NCBI RefSeq assembly: GCF_041435215.1
Contig: NZ_CP108394.1
Span: forward strand, 1,364,001-1,428,000
DNA length: 64,000 nt
Source: Streptomyces sp. NBC_01314
GTDB lineage: Bacteria; Actinomycetota; Actinomycetes; Streptomycetales; Streptomycetaceae
Reading direction: 5' to 3'
Positions 1 to 8,768 of this stretch are shown piece by piece. Each line of letters opens with the position of its first letter. The first letter of the stretch is position 1. Position numbers and translations under genes: made by a program. The notes beneath the pieces are model-generated. The model ran no database searches and was not told the origin of the DNA. It saw nothing but the letters and a program-made list of their open reading frames with translations.

Positions 1-749
1 TCCGGCAGCCAGCGCCGTACGGCCGCCTCGGTGCCGAACTCTTCCGTCGCGTCGTCGTCCCGGCACTGCAGGTCGAGTTGGAAGCCGCCGGTGAACGGCA
101 CCCGCATGACGCTGCGACCACCGAGCGCCGGATGCTCGTAGTGGAAGACACGTTCCAGGGGCAGTTCGGCACCGGGGATGTCGGCGATGTCCGCGACGAC
201 GTGGAAGCCCTCGCCGTGGGTGCCCTCCAGGGGGATGCCCAGTTCGCGCCGTACGGCCGAGCGGGCGCCGTCGGCGGCCACCGCGTGGGTGCCGGTCCAG
301 GTACGGCCGTCCTCACCGGTGAGTGTCAGCCCGTCCGGGTCGGTGCGTACGCCGGTGATCCGCGCGTCCCACACGAACTCCACGCCGGCGTCCTGGCAGG
401 CGGCGAGCAGGAAGCGCTCGGTGTCGACCTGGCGGAGGCTGGTGAAGGGCGGGGTGCCGGTGGGCGGCGGGAAGGTGCGGGCGTACACCTCGCGGCCCCG
501 GTACAGGGTGCGTCTGGTGTGCCAGGTCCGGCCGTACGCGGCGATCTCGACCGCGAGTCCCGGGTGGATCCCCTCCAGGAGTTCCAGGGTCTCGCGGTGC
601 ACGAACAGAGCGCGGCTGCCGGGGCGTCGGCGGCCCTCGGGGTCGGCTTCCAGCAGGGTGACGGGGAGGCCGTGGGCGCGCAGGGCGAGGGCGGCTGAGA
701 GGCCCACGGGGCCGGCGCCCACGACCAGAACGGGGGCGGGGGGCGTCAT
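1..749 (-). CDS. FAD-dependent aromatic-type monooxygenase (C-terminus beyond window)
   Basis: The first 249 residues are visible; the gene runs off the left edge. The N-terminus has the dinucleotide-binding fingerprint VVGAGPVG (residues 9-16). It is followed by a class A flavoprotein hydroxylase fold, with an ADGARS segment fitting the DG motif that contacts FAD and NAD(P)H. The family (PheA/TfdB/salicylate hydroxylase-like) uses NAD(P)H and O2 to hydroxylate aromatic or polyketide substrates in the cytoplasm. The ATG overlaps the stop of the upstream ligase (ATGA), so it is the last visible gene of the PabAB operon. An aromatic substrate derived from aminobenzoate is an inference from that context; the substrate-binding half is not in view. 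Confidence 0.85.
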   Translation of the reverse strand, partial: MTPPAPVLVVGAGPVGLSAALALRAHGLPVTLLEADPEGRRRPGSRALFVHRETLELLEGIHPGLAVEIAAYGRTWHTRRTLYRGREVYARTFPPPTGTPPFTSLRQVDTERFLLAACQDAGVEFVWDARITGVRTDPDGLTLTGEDGRTWTGTHAVAADGARSAVRRELGIPLEGTHGEGFHVVADIADIPGAELPLERVFHYEHPALGGRSVMRVPFTGGFQLDLQCRDDDATEEFGTEAAVRRWLP

Positions 750-2371
750 GCGCGGGTGCTCTCGGTGAGCATGCGGGTGATCTCGACCCGCTTGACCTTC
801 CAGGTGGACGTCATCGGCAGTTCCTCGAACCGCCACTGCCGGGGCTCGGCCATGGTGGGCAGGTCGGCCGTGGCCTCGTGCCAGCGCCGCAGGTCCAGGG
901 GGCGTTCACCGCGTACGCACACCACGGGGACGGGTTCACGGTCGACGCCGGGGACGATGACGACCTCGCGCAGCTCCTCCAGGCGGGACATCAGGGTGTC
1001 CTCGACCTCCAGGTTGCTGTGCACGGAGTCGATCTGGTCGATCTCGCGGTCGATGAGGTGGAGGGCGCCCCAGCGGCTCTGGTAGCCCATGTCGCCCATC
1101 TGCCACCAGCCGCTGTCGAGTTGACGCAGATAGCGCTCCCGGGCGCCGATGTAGGTGAGGATGCGGCCCCGGGTGCGGGCCTCGATGCGGCCTGCGGTGC
1201 CGGGGGCGACCCGCCGCCCGGCGTCGTCGGCGACGCGGACGCGGGTGAAGCCGGGGATGCCGATGCCGACCCGGCGGCCGTCGGCGCGGGCGGCGCTGCG
1301 GCGGGTGAACCACTGGAAGGCGACCGGGCCGGTCTCGCTCTGCCCGTAGAGCTGGATGAGCCACGGCGAGCGCCGCTTGGACGCGTCGAGCAGTCGCTGC
1401 ACGGTGCGCGGGTGGATGGCGTCGAAGGTGGAGCCGTACGAGCGGACGCGGGACAGCGGTGCGCCGGGCGCGTCGGCCAGCTCCTCCCACAGGACGAAGG
1501 TGTTGGGGTGCGTCTCGACGATGCCGGGGCGGTGGCGGGCGAGCAGCGGGCCCACGTTCGACGGTTCCGGGTCGACGATCAGGAGCAGGGGGCTGCCGAA
1601 GTGCAGCAGGACGCCGAGCAGGTGGTAGAAGCGCGAGTGCACGAACGACATGTGCAGGGCCGCGGTCTCGCCGCGCGTGGGCCAGCCCATGGCCTTCTGC
1701 GGGACGAGCCGGTTCCACATGGTGTTCGGGCAGTGCACGGCCAGCTTGGGGAGGCCGGTGGTGCCGGAGCTGTGGGTGATGAGGGAGGGGTCGCGGGGGT
1801 GGAGGCGGACGGCGGCCGGGGTCGGGGCACCCGCGTACTTCTGCAGCGGTTCGGCGCCGGGGGCGTCGTCGACGGAGAGCGTGCGCCGTACCAGGCCGGT
1901 GAGTCCGACGTCCTTCAGGGGGCCTTCGAGCTTGGCCCGGTCGGTGATCAGCCAGGGCTGGTGGAGGCGTTCGAGGAGCTGTCCGACCACCGGGCCCGCG
2001 AGGCCGGGCGACAGCAGGACGGGGACGGCGCCGATACGGGAGACCGCGCAGGTCAGCAGCACGATGTCGACGTTGTCCGTCTTGTGGACGACCACCTCCT
2101 CGGAGGGGCGCACGCCCGCTTCCCAGAGGCGGCCGGAGAGTTCGTCGACCACATCGGCGAGGGTCGTGTAGGCGAGGTCGGTACCGATGTCGGGGTTGAC
2201 GTCGAGGGGCCGGTCCAGGGTGACGAAGACGTGCCCGTGACGGTCGGCGGCCTCTCTGAACATCGAACCCAGGTAGAAGCCACGGCCACCGACGAGGGCG
2301 GGCTGCCGGTCGGCCTGGAGCTGGTCTCGCATGGGACCGGACCTTTCTGCGGGGATGAGGGTGTCGGCCAT
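746..2371 (-). CDS. AMP-binding acyl/aryl-CoA ligase (ANL superfamily), 541 aa
   Basis: ANL adenylate-forming enzyme. The phosphate-binding loop reads HSSGTTGLPK, the acyl-adenylate motif is YGQSETG, the hinge region carries WWQMGDMGYQ, and the C-terminal catalytic lysine lies in TSTWKVKRVE. It should activate a carboxylate with ATP, then transfer it to CoA or a carrier protein. The ATG at 2371 is preferred because the preceding gene's stop ends 2 bp upstream, giving near-overlapping coupled genes; upstream in-frame sequence is the shadow of the neighbouring ligase. It ends in an ATGA overlap with the FAD monooxygenase. It is divergent from the neighbouring ligase in sequence, so two different acids, or an acid and a loading reaction, are likely. 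Substrate unknown. Confidence 0.88.
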   Translation of the reverse strand: MADTLIPAERSGPMRDQLQADRQPALVGGRGFYLGSMFREAADRHGHVFVTLDRPLDVNPDIGTDLAYTTLADVVDELSGRLWEAGVRPSEEVVVHKTDNVDIVLLTCAVSRIGAVPVLLSPGLAGPVVGQLLERLHQPWLITDRAKLEGPLKDVGLTGLVRRTLSVDDAPGAEPLQKYAGAPTPAAVRLHPRDPSLITHSSGTTGLPKLAVHCPNTMWNRLVPQKAMGWPTRGETAALHMSFVHSRFYHLLGVLLHFGSPLLLIVDPEPSNVGPLLARHRPGIVETHPNTFVLWEELADAPGAPLSRVRSYGSTFDAIHPRTVQRLLDASKRRSPWLIQLYGQSETGPVAFQWFTRRSAARADGRRVGIGIPGFTRVRVADDAGRRVAPGTAGRIEARTRGRILTYIGARERYLRQLDSGWWQMGDMGYQSRWGALHLIDREIDQIDSVHSNLEVEDTLMSRLEELREVVIVPGVDREPVPVVCVRGERPLDLRRWHEATADLPTMAEPRQWRFEELPMTSTWKVKRVEITRMLTESTRA

Positions 2372-2373
2372 GC

Positions 2374-4017
2374 TCACCACGCCCCTTGGCGGACGAGGTG
2401 CCGGCGGAGCTTGCCGGTCGCGGTGCGGGGCAGCGTGGGCACGAAGCTGACGCTGCGGGGGACCTTGAAGGCGGCGAGCCTGTCGCGGGCCATGCAGATC
2501 AGTTCGGCCTCCAGACCCACCCCGATGGGCGGGACGGGGATGACGAAGGCCCGCAGCCTGCTGGCGCCGCGCTCGTCGGTGACGGCCGCGACGGCGACGT
2601 CCCGGACCCCGGGGTGGGTGCGCAGCAGGGCCTCCACCTCCAGCGGGGAGACGGTGATGCCGCCGACCATCTCCATGTCGTCGGCCCGGCCCAGATGCCG
2701 GTAGGTGCCGTCGGCTTCGCGGACGGCCCGGTCCCGGGTGTTGAGCCACCCGCCGACGAGGGTGCGCTCGGTCTCCTCGGGCCGGTTGAGGTAGCCGGGA
2801 GTCACCGTCGGGCCGCGCACCCAGAGTTCGCCCGCCTCGCCGTCCTGGACCTGTGCGCCCGCGCGGTCGCGGAGTTCGACCTCGAAGCCGGGGACGGGGC
2901 GGCCGACCGTGCCGGGGTGGTTGTGGTCGAAGCTGTTGGCGCAGAAGGCGTGTCCGGCCTCGGTGGAGCCGATCTGTTCGAGGACGGGCGCGCCGAGCAG
3001 TTCGGTGACCTGCTTGCCGAGTCCGGCGGGCATGCCCTCGCCGGCCGACACCGCGGCGCGCACCGAGGCGAAGCAGTCCTCGTGGCCGCCTGCCCGGTCG
3101 GCCACCAGGGCGGCGTACGCCGACGGCACCGAGTAGAGGAGGGTCACTCGGTGCCGGGCGACGAGTTCGTCGACCGCCGCGGGGGTGGGACGGCGGTCGG
3201 CGAGGACGGCGGAGGAGCCGGAGAAGAGCGGGAAGACGAGGGCGTTGCCGAATCCGTAGGCGAAGTACAGCCGGGAGACGGACAGGGTGACGTCGTTCGG
3301 GGTGACGCGCAGGAGTCGGCGGCCGATGAGGTCGTAGTACGTCCTGGGGTCGCCGTGGACGTGGACGACGCCCTTGGGGTGGCCGGTCGTTCCCGAGGTG
3401 TACTGGATGTAGAGGGGGGTGTGGGCGTCGACCGGGTGGGCCGCTTGCCTGGGGGTGGCCGTGGCGCACAGAGCGGTCAGCTGGTCGGCGCCGAGACGGG
3501 GGGTCGGGGCGGCCGTCCTCACTCCGCGGGCCGTTCCCGGCTGGTCGCGCCCGCGCGGCGGAGCCGCATGGGCCACGGCCCCGCGTCCCTGACGGGGCAC
3601 GCTGTTGAGCGCCGGTGCGGGGCTTTCCAGCCCCGGCCCCGTCACCCACAGGACCGCCTCCGTGTCCGCCGCCATGAACTGGAGTTCGGGAGGGGTGAGT
3701 TCGGGGTTGACCAGGACCGCCACCGCGCCCAGGCGGGCCAGGGCGAGGAAGGTGGTGACCCAGGTGACGGAGTCCGGGAGGGCGAGGAGGACGCGGTCGC
3801 CGGGGCGGACTCCGTGGTCGGTGAGGACGGTGGCGGCGCGGGCCGCGAGGTCGTGCACCTCGCTGTGGGAGTAGTTCCGGTGGCCCTGGCGGAAGGCGGG
3901 GCGGTCGGCCCAGCCGCGGCGTTCGGCGAGGGCGGCGAGGTGGGCCGCGAGGTTGCCGGGGGCGGCGGCGTCGGCCTGGAGCCGGACGGGCTGGGGGGAT
4001 GTCGTCGTGATCGTCAT
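2374..4017 (-). CDS. Benzoate-CoA ligase-like AMP-binding enzyme, 547 aa, with repeat-derived insert
   Basis: An ANL ligase resembling the benzoate/aryl-CoA ligase family. It has YTSGTTGHPKG (about residues 206-216), GSTEAGH, GGITVSPLEVEALL and the C-terminal LPRTATGKLRR with the catalytic Lys. It probably activates an aromatic acid such as p-aminobenzoate or a derivative, which is inferred from the overlapping pabAB upstream (ATGA, 4 bp). Residues about 138-166 are Arg/Pro/Ala-rich, unlike an ANL fold, and are encoded by a copy of a dispersed chromosomal palindromic repeat (see 3520-3606). The protein is correspondingly somewhat longer than the usual 510-525 aa. All core motifs are intact, so the insert is probably a surface loop in a working enzyme. 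Confidence 0.88.
   Translation of the reverse strand: MTITTTSPQPVRLQADAAAPGNLAAHLAALAERRGWADRPAFRQGHRNYSHSEVHDLAARAATVLTDHGVRPGDRVLLALPDSVTWVTTFLALARLGAVAVLVNPELTPPELQFMAADTEAVLWVTGPGLESPAPALNSVPRQGRGAVAHAAPPRGRDQPGTARGVRTAAPTPRLGADQLTALCATATPRQAAHPVDAHTPLYIQYTSGTTGHPKGVVHVHGDPRTYYDLIGRRLLRVTPNDVTLSVSRLYFAYGFGNALVFPLFSGSSAVLADRRPTPAAVDELVARHRVTLLYSVPSAYAALVADRAGGHEDCFASVRAAVSAGEGMPAGLGKQVTELLGAPVLEQIGSTEAGHAFCANSFDHNHPGTVGRPVPGFEVELRDRAGAQVQDGEAGELWVRGPTVTPGYLNRPEETERTLVGGWLNTRDRAVREADGTYRHLGRADDMEMVGGITVSPLEVEALLRTHPGVRDVAVAAVTDERGASRLRAFVIPVPPIGVGLEAELICMARDRLAAFKVPRSVSFVPTLPRTATGKLRRHLVRQGAW
3520..3606. repeat. Dispersed palindromic repeat copy lying inside a coding sequence
   Basis: The core reads ggctggtcgcgcccg, then cgcggcgg-agccgcatg and a ccacggccccgc segment. 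This matches, in the same orientation, the intergenic repeat at about 7790-7870 with only a few substitutions and small indels. Here it keeps the ligase frame open and supplies about 28 residues to the protein. Confidence 0.75.
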
Positions 4018-6134
4018 CGCGTCGGCTCCTCGGTGACGGCCGGGGCGGAGGCGTGCTCCCGGTGGGCCCGCATGAGTGCCGCGGCCTTCAGCAGCATCTC
4101 GTCGTACTCGGCGGCCGGATCGGAGTCGAGGACGATCGCGCCGCCCGCGCCCAGATGCATACGGCCGCCCTGGAACACGGCGGTACGGATGACGATGTTG
4201 AGGTCCGCGCCGCCGCTGCATCCGAGGTAGCCGAGGGCTCCCGAGTACACGCCCCGCGCCTCGGTCTCCAGCGAGTCGATGATCTCCATCGTGCGGAGCT
4301 TGGGCGCCCCGGTCATCGATCCGCCGGGGAAGCAGGCCCGGACGCAGTCGACGGCGTCGGTGCCCTCGCGCAGCCTGCCCTCGACGGTGGAGACCAGCTG
4401 GTGCACGGTGGCGTACGTCTCGGTGGCCATGAGACGCGTGACCTTCACGGAGCCGGTCCGGGAGACCCGGCCCAGGTCGTTGCGGAGCAGGTCGACGATC
4501 ATCAGGTTCTCGGCGCGGGTCTTGGCGTCCGCCGCCAGTTCGTCCCGCAGCCGGTCGTCCTCCTCCGGGGTGCCGCCCCGGGGGGCGGTGCCCTTGATGG
4601 GCTTGGCCTCGGCGATGCCGTCGCGGGTGATCCGCAGGAAGCGCTCGGGGGACGAGCCCGCGATGTCGAGGTCGCCGAACCGCAGGAAGGCGGCGTACGG
4701 GGCGGGGTTGATGCGGCGCAGCACCCGGTAGAAGTCGTACGGGTCGTAGGGGGCGGGTAACCGGGCCGCGTTGGTGAGACAGACCTCGTAGCTCGTGCCC
4801 GCGTTCAGTTCCGCCTTGCACGCCTCGATGTCGGCGAGGTAGGTGGCGCGGTCGCGGACGAGCCAGGGTTCGGCCGCGCGGGGGTAGGGAGATGTGGCCG
4901 CCCGCAGGGGGACCGTGGGGTCCGAGCCGACGAAGGTCAGCTGGGCCAGCGCGGTGTCGAGCCAGTCGCCGGCCTCGCGGGACGCCGCCGGGGTGTCCTC
5001 GGACAGGCAGACCGCGTAGGTGAAGCCCTCCTCGTGGTCCACGGCGATCAGTCGGTCCGCGAACAGCCAGGAGGCGTCCGGGGTTTCGGCCTTGTGCCGG
5101 TTCGGGGAGCCGGTGTCGGCCTTGAGTTCGTAGCCGAAGTAGCCGACGTAGCCGCCGGTGAAGTCGAAGGGCAGGCCCGTCGCGTCGACCTTGCGGCTCG
5201 CCAGCTGCCGCTTCAGGTAGTCGAAGACGCTCGCCTGGACCCGGCGGGTGGGCCGTCCCTGCCGCTCGATCTCGCACAGGCCGCTGTCGACGTCGTAGCG
5301 GACGACCTCGGCGAGCGGTCCGGCACCGTCACCGAAGAACGAGAACCGCGACAGGTCCCGCTCGACGCGGGAGCTGTCCAGCCAGAACGCGTGCGGCGCG
5401 TCGGCGTACATGCGCGTGAAGGCGGCCTCGGCGTCGATCGCGCCGGCGATACGGCGGGTGTGCAGCCGGTAGGCGGGCCCCGGGGCCCGCCGGGGGCGGG
5501 GGATCGCACCGTTGAGGGGGATGACCGCGGTGTTGCGCGTACGCGGGCTGCCGGCCCGTTCCTCCGTGAGGTCACGGAAGTTGACCAGCAGGCGGTGGCC
5601 GTGGTCGGTGAGGACCGACTCGGGGTGGAACTGGACGCCCCACAGGGGCCGTTCGCGGTGGCGCAGACCCATCAGGACGCCGTCCTCGGACCAGGCCGTG
5701 GCCTCCAGGGTCGGCGGCAACGGCTCGCGCACGGACAGCGAGTGGTAGCGGACGACCGTGAAGTTCTGCGGCAGGCCCCGGAACAGGTCACGGCCGTCGT
5801 GCCGGACCGTGGACAGGTGCCCGTGGCGCGGCCACGGGGCGGGCTCGACATCGGCGCGCTCCCCCACCGCGATGCCCTGATGGCCCAGGCAGACGCCCAG
5901 TACGGGGATCCCGGCCTCCGTGATCACCTGCGCGGCGATACCGAAGTCACGCGGTTCCAGGGGGTGGCCGGGTCCCGGCGACACCACCACGTTGTCGAAT
6001 TCCCGCAGCTCCGGAATGTCGCCCGCCGGAGCGTCGTTGAGCACGACCACCGGCTCCTCGCCGTTGACCTCGGCGATCAGCTGGAACAGGTTGTACGTGT
6101 ACGAGTCATAATTGTCGATGAGCAGGGTCTTCAC
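4014..6134 (-). CDS. pabAB: Fused aminodeoxychorismate synthase (PabA-PabB), 706 aa
   Basis: Converts chorismate plus glutamine to 4-amino-4-deoxychorismate, the precursor of p-aminobenzoate. Residues 1-190 are a class I glutamine amidotransferase with Cys82 (GVCLGHQG), His170 and Glu172 (VQFHPES). Residues about 240-690 are a chorismate-binding domain with SSPERFL, PIKGTAPRG (512-520) and FPGGSMTGAPK. The Lys514 in PIKGT is the hallmark of PabB; TrpE has Ala there, so this is ADC rather than anthranilate synthase. The GATase-first order also separates it from PhzE. The GTG start has an AGAGGGGGG ribosome-binding site. It overlaps the downstream ligase by ATGA. No PabC lyase is visible. Such fused copies commonly serve antibiotic pathways, in addition to the folate enzymes elsewhere. 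Confidence 0.95.
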   Translation of the reverse strand: MKTLLIDNYDSYTYNLFQLIAEVNGEEPVVVLNDAPAGDIPELREFDNVVVSPGPGHPLEPRDFGIAAQVITEAGIPVLGVCLGHQGIAVGERADVEPAPWPRHGHLSTVRHDGRDLFRGLPQNFTVVRYHSLSVREPLPPTLEATAWSEDGVLMGLRHRERPLWGVQFHPESVLTDHGHRLLVNFRDLTEERAGSPRTRNTAVIPLNGAIPRPRRAPGPAYRLHTRRIAGAIDAEAAFTRMYADAPHAFWLDSSRVERDLSRFSFFGDGAGPLAEVVRYDVDSGLCEIERQGRPTRRVQASVFDYLKRQLASRKVDATGLPFDFTGGYVGYFGYELKADTGSPNRHKAETPDASWLFADRLIAVDHEEGFTYAVCLSEDTPAASREAGDWLDTALAQLTFVGSDPTVPLRAATSPYPRAAEPWLVRDRATYLADIEACKAELNAGTSYEVCLTNAARLPAPYDPYDFYRVLRRINPAPYAAFLRFGDLDIAGSSPERFLRITRDGIAEAKPIKGTAPRGGTPEEDDRLRDELAADAKTRAENLMIVDLLRNDLGRVSRTGSVKVTRLMATETYATVHQLVSTVEGRLREGTDAVDCVRACFPGGSMTGAPKLRTMEIIDSLETEARGVYSGALGYLGCSGGADLNIVIRTAVFQGGRMHLGAGGAIVLDSDPAAEYDEMLLKAAALMRAHREHASAPAVTEEPTR

Positions 6135-6164
6135 CCGCCCACCCCCCTCTGATCGTTCTCGAAC

Positions 6165-6749
6165 CTAGGCGGTCCGTCGTTTGTGCCGGCCGCGCAGCGC
6201 CTGCAGCGGCGGATACAGCCATTTCTTCAGGAATCGCTGGAGTCTCGGCATGAGAATCCAGGTGACGATGGCTGTCACGGCCAGACACAGCAGAAGTGTA
6301 CGAAAAAGTGGATTCAGGTCGTTGAGATAGGGAAGTATCAGCAGGTTGAATAAGAGCACCGGTGGGAAGACCGCGCTCATATTCACCAACCACAGTTTCC
6401 ATTTCGGGGGTGGCCCCGGGGGGCCGGCCGGGGCCCGGGCGGTCTGGGAGTCGAACCAGGCCTTGGAACCCGCGATGCTCCGGCGACCGGTCTCCCGGGC
6501 CAGTCCATCGGCACGGGCCGACCACTCCGCCCAGACCATGGAGTTCTCCCAGGTCCGAGCCGTATCCTCGCTGTCGAAGCGGTAGACCACATGCCACTCC
6601 GCCTCTCCGTCGACGAGTACGCCACCCCCCAGAAAACCCGGCTGCTGCGCACTCGTACGCAGCGCGGCCCACCCCCAGGAGTGGAAGTCGGCCTCACGCC
6701 CCGGCACCACGTGGTATGCGAGGGTGACGGTAACGGGATTCCTGCTCAC
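6165..6749 (-). CDS. ABM-domain (antibiotic biosynthesis monooxygenase-like) protein with C-terminal membrane segments
   Basis: An N-terminal dimeric alpha-beta barrel (ABM) domain begins at VTVTLAYHVVPGRE. It continues through a FHSWGWAALRTSAQQPGFLGGGV segment, split here as the family's typical amphipathic region. A PGPPPKWKLW linker then leads into two hydrophobic helices and a basic tail, the layout of COG3224-type proteins. The GTG at 6749 is chosen because the domain starts directly after it; an in-frame TTG at 6785 would add 12 residues. It lies 30 bp upstream of pabAB and is probably the first gene of that operon. The role is uncertain: ABM domains include cofactor-free oxygenases but also non-catalytic members. 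The membrane anchor would place it at the cytoplasmic face. Confidence 0.75.
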   Translation of the reverse strand: MSRNPVTVTLAYHVVPGREADFHSWGWAALRTSAQQPGFLGGGVLVDGEAEWHVVYRFDSEDTARTWENSMVWAEWSARADGLARETGRRSIAGSKAWFDSQTARAPAGPPGPPPKWKLWLVNMSAVFPPVLLFNLLILPYLNDLNPLFRTLLLCLAVTAIVTWILMPRLQRFLKKWLYPPLQALRGRHKRRTA

Positions 6750-6977
6750 GGTGTCGAATACGAGAAGAACCGAGACCCCGTTCAAATCTTCAACGAACTT
6801 TTTCGAGGTGTCCGGATCGTACGCCTATGACGGTCTTTCAGGTGCCTTGACGCCTTTCGTCGAGTATTACGTTCGGGTAACTTCTGGTAATTCTCGGAAG
6901 CGGTTGCCCGCGCCAGCGAAACAGGCGCACCATCGCCAGGAGGATCGGGGGGAATTGCACGAAAATGAAGGAGAGTC
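6750..6977. promoter_or_regulatory. Divergent promoter region between the PabAB operon and the DUF3050 gene
   Basis: This 228-bp gap separates divergent genes and is noticeably richer in A/T than its surroundings (for example around 6785-6900). That fits back-to-back promoters for the leftward ABM-pabAB operon and the rightward oxidase gene. No operator could be identified with confidence. Confidence 0.5.
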
Positions 6978-7757
6978 ATGTCCAGGTACGACTGGGATAT
7001 GAACCACGAGGGAATCAACCGGGCGCGCTCCGCGATCGAGCCCGTACGGAAAGAAGTCACCGCGCATCCGATCTATCAGCGCGTCGAAAGCCGCTCCGAC
7101 ATGGCGGTGTTCATGGAGCACCACGTCTTCGCGGTGTGGGACTTCATGTCCCTCCTCAAGTCCCTCCAACGGGACCTGACCTGTGTGGACGTCCCCTGGG
7201 TGCCGCGCGGGTCCGAGGTCAGCCGGCGGCTCATCAACGACATCGTTCTGGTCGAGGAGAGCGACGAGCTGAACGGCGGGTTCACCAGTCACTTCGAGCT
7301 GTACCGCTCGGGCATGGCCGAGGCCGGAGCGGACACCTCCCGCCTCGACACGTTCCTCGGGCTCATCGGCGAGGGCCACGACGTGCCCGCGGCACTGCGG
7401 GTCGCCCAGGTTCCCGGCCCCGCGGCCGAGTTCGTCCGCACGACGTTCGAGATCATCGGGGAACGGCCGCTGCACTGCCGGGCCGCCGCCTTCGCGTTCT
7501 CCCGGGAGGATCTGATCCCGGACATGTTCGACCAGGTGATCAAGAAGGAGGGCACGGAGCGGTTCCCGTTGTTCTGCGACTACCTCGCTCGGCACATCGA
7601 GGTGGACGGGGAGGAGCACACACCGATGGCGATGGCCATGGTGGCAGATCTGTGCGGCGGGGTGGACGGGCGGTGGGAGGAGGCTGTGGAGACGGCGGTG
7701 CTGGCGTTGGAGGCGCGGGCTCGGTTCTGGGACGGGATCGTTGCGGCGATGGGGTGA
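6978..7757 (+). CDS. DUF3050 haem-oxygenase-like (HDO-type) putative di-metal oxidase, 259 aa
   Basis: The ATG follows a strong AAGGAGAG ribosome-binding site. The predicted all-helical protein resembles the DUF3050 family, which belongs to the haem-oxygenase fold. It carries [13 protein letters not shown] (Glu47, His48, His49, Asp55), a Glu pair in LVEESDE (93-94) and, late in the chain, HIEVDGEEH, which is H-x3-D-x3-H. That last triad is the signature of haem-oxygenase-like di-iron oxidases and N-oxygenases such as SznF, UndA and CADD. It therefore probably binds two metal ions and activates O2. Divergence from the pabAB operon suggests an amine- or carboxylate-bearing aromatic substrate, which is inference only; DUF3050 proteins have few characterised members. 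Confidence 0.78.
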   Translation: MSRYDWDMNHEGINRARSAIEPVRKEVTAHPIYQRVESRSDMAVFMEHHVFAVWDFMSLLKSLQRDLTCVDVPWVPRGSEVSRRLINDIVLVEESDELNGGFTSHFELYRSGMAEAGADTSRLDTFLGLIGEGHDVPAALRVAQVPGPAAEFVRTTFEIIGERPLHCRAAAFAFSREDLIPDMFDQVIKKEGTERFPLFCDYLARHIEVDGEEHTPMAMAMVADLCGGVDGRWEEAVETAVLALEARARFWDGIVAAMG

Positions 7758-7769
7758 GTCGAGCGCCGT

Positions 7770-7870
7770 CGGGGGTTCGTTCGCCGGTCGGCTGCGGGTG
7801 GTCCGTGGCTGGTCGCGCCCACGCGGCGGCAGCCGCATGTCCCACACAGCCCCGCACCCCCTCAGGGCGC
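7770..7870. repeat. Dispersed Streptomyces-type palindromic repeat
   Basis: Intergenic repeat between convergent genes, containing tggctggtcgcgcccacg, cggcggcagccgcatg and gccccgcaccccctcagggc. It is related to copies at 3520-3606, about 10436-10502 and 36590-36660. It probably forms a hairpin and may help terminate both flanking transcripts. Confidence 0.65.
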
Positions 7871-7888
7871 TGCGGTGGACCTCGTTGG

Positions 7889-8695
7889 CTATGCCTCTCC
7901 CTCCGCCCTCCACCGTTGTGCCGCCCCGGCGAAAGCGGTGTTGACGGCCAGCAGTCCGCCGTCCACGCGCAGGGTCGTGCCGGTGATCCAGGCCGCGTCG
8001 CCGGAGGCGAGGAAGGCCACGGCCGCCGCGATGTCGTCCGGCTCGCCGACGCGCCCCAGGGGGTAGATCTCGGCGAGGTCGTCGAGATGGGACTCGCGGC
8101 CCGCCCAGCCGGGGGTGCGGACCGTACCGGGGGCCACCAGGTTGACGCGGACACCTCGGGGCGCGGCGTCGCCGGCGAGGGTGCGGGTGAGGGAGATGAG
8201 GCCGGCCTTGGCGGCGCTGTAGGCGTGGTTGCCGAAGTCCTGGAGGCCGTTGACGGAGCCGATGTTGACGATGGCCCCGCGCCCGGACGCCACCAGGTGC
8301 GGCAGGGCCGCGCGGGAGCAGCGGAACGCGCTGGTCAGGGTGAGGTCGAGGTCGCGGGCCCACGTGTCGTCCGGGGTGTCTTCGAAGAGCGGCACGTCCG
8401 GGGTGCAGCCGAAGGCGTTGTTGACCAGGACGTCGAGGGAGCCGAGGGCCGCCACCGCGTGCGTGATCGCAGCCTCGACGGACTCCCGGTCCCCGACGTC
8501 GCACCGGTACGCCTCGGCGGCCAGCCCCTTGCCCCGCAGCTCCGTCACGGTCCTCTCGGCCGCCGGCAGGTCCACGTCGGTGACGAGCACGCGGGCCCCT
8601 TCCTCGGCCAGCCGCCGAGCCGTCGCCGCACCGATCCCGCGCGCCGCACCCGTGATGAGAACCCCGTACCCCTCGAAGCGTCCCGTCGCATGCAT
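7889..8695 (-). CDS. Short-chain dehydrogenase/reductase (classical SDR), 268 aa
   Basis: A classical NAD(P)-dependent SDR. It has GAARGIG for cofactor binding near residue 17, VTDVD, an NNAF segment matching the NNAG motif, the catalytic Ser in VNIGSVNG, and YSAAK with the catalytic Tyr and Lys. An Asp after beta-2 (VTDVD) favours NAD(H). The C-terminus (ITGTTLRVDGGLL) is intact and length is typical of FabG-like oxidoreductases. The substrate cannot be read from sequence. It stands alone, convergent with the DUF3050 gene and divergent from the next gene, so no operon partner suggests a pathway. Confidence 0.88.
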   Translation of the reverse strand: MHATGRFEGYGVLITGAARGIGAATARRLAEEGARVLVTDVDLPAAERTVTELRGKGLAAEAYRCDVGDRESVEAAITHAVAALGSLDVLVNNAFGCTPDVPLFEDTPDDTWARDLDLTLTSAFRCSRAALPHLVASGRGAIVNIGSVNGLQDFGNHAYSAAKAGLISLTRTLAGDAAPRGVRVNLVAPGTVRTPGWAGRESHLDDLAEIYPLGRVGEPDDIAAAVAFLASGDAAWITGTTLRVDGGLLAVNTAFAGAAQRWRAEGEA

Positions 8696-8768
8696 ACGGC
8701 AGAACGTACTGCGCGGCAGATCACGGGGACAGGTGCGACGCGATCTCCGACCCGGCTACCGTCCTCTC

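Noticed and set aside
4014..6134. Anthranilate synthase (TrpEG) or PhzE as identity of the fused chorismate enzyme.
   Set aside because: The active-site PIKGT has Lys (TrpE has Ala), and the amidotransferase is N-terminal whereas PhzE has it C-terminal.
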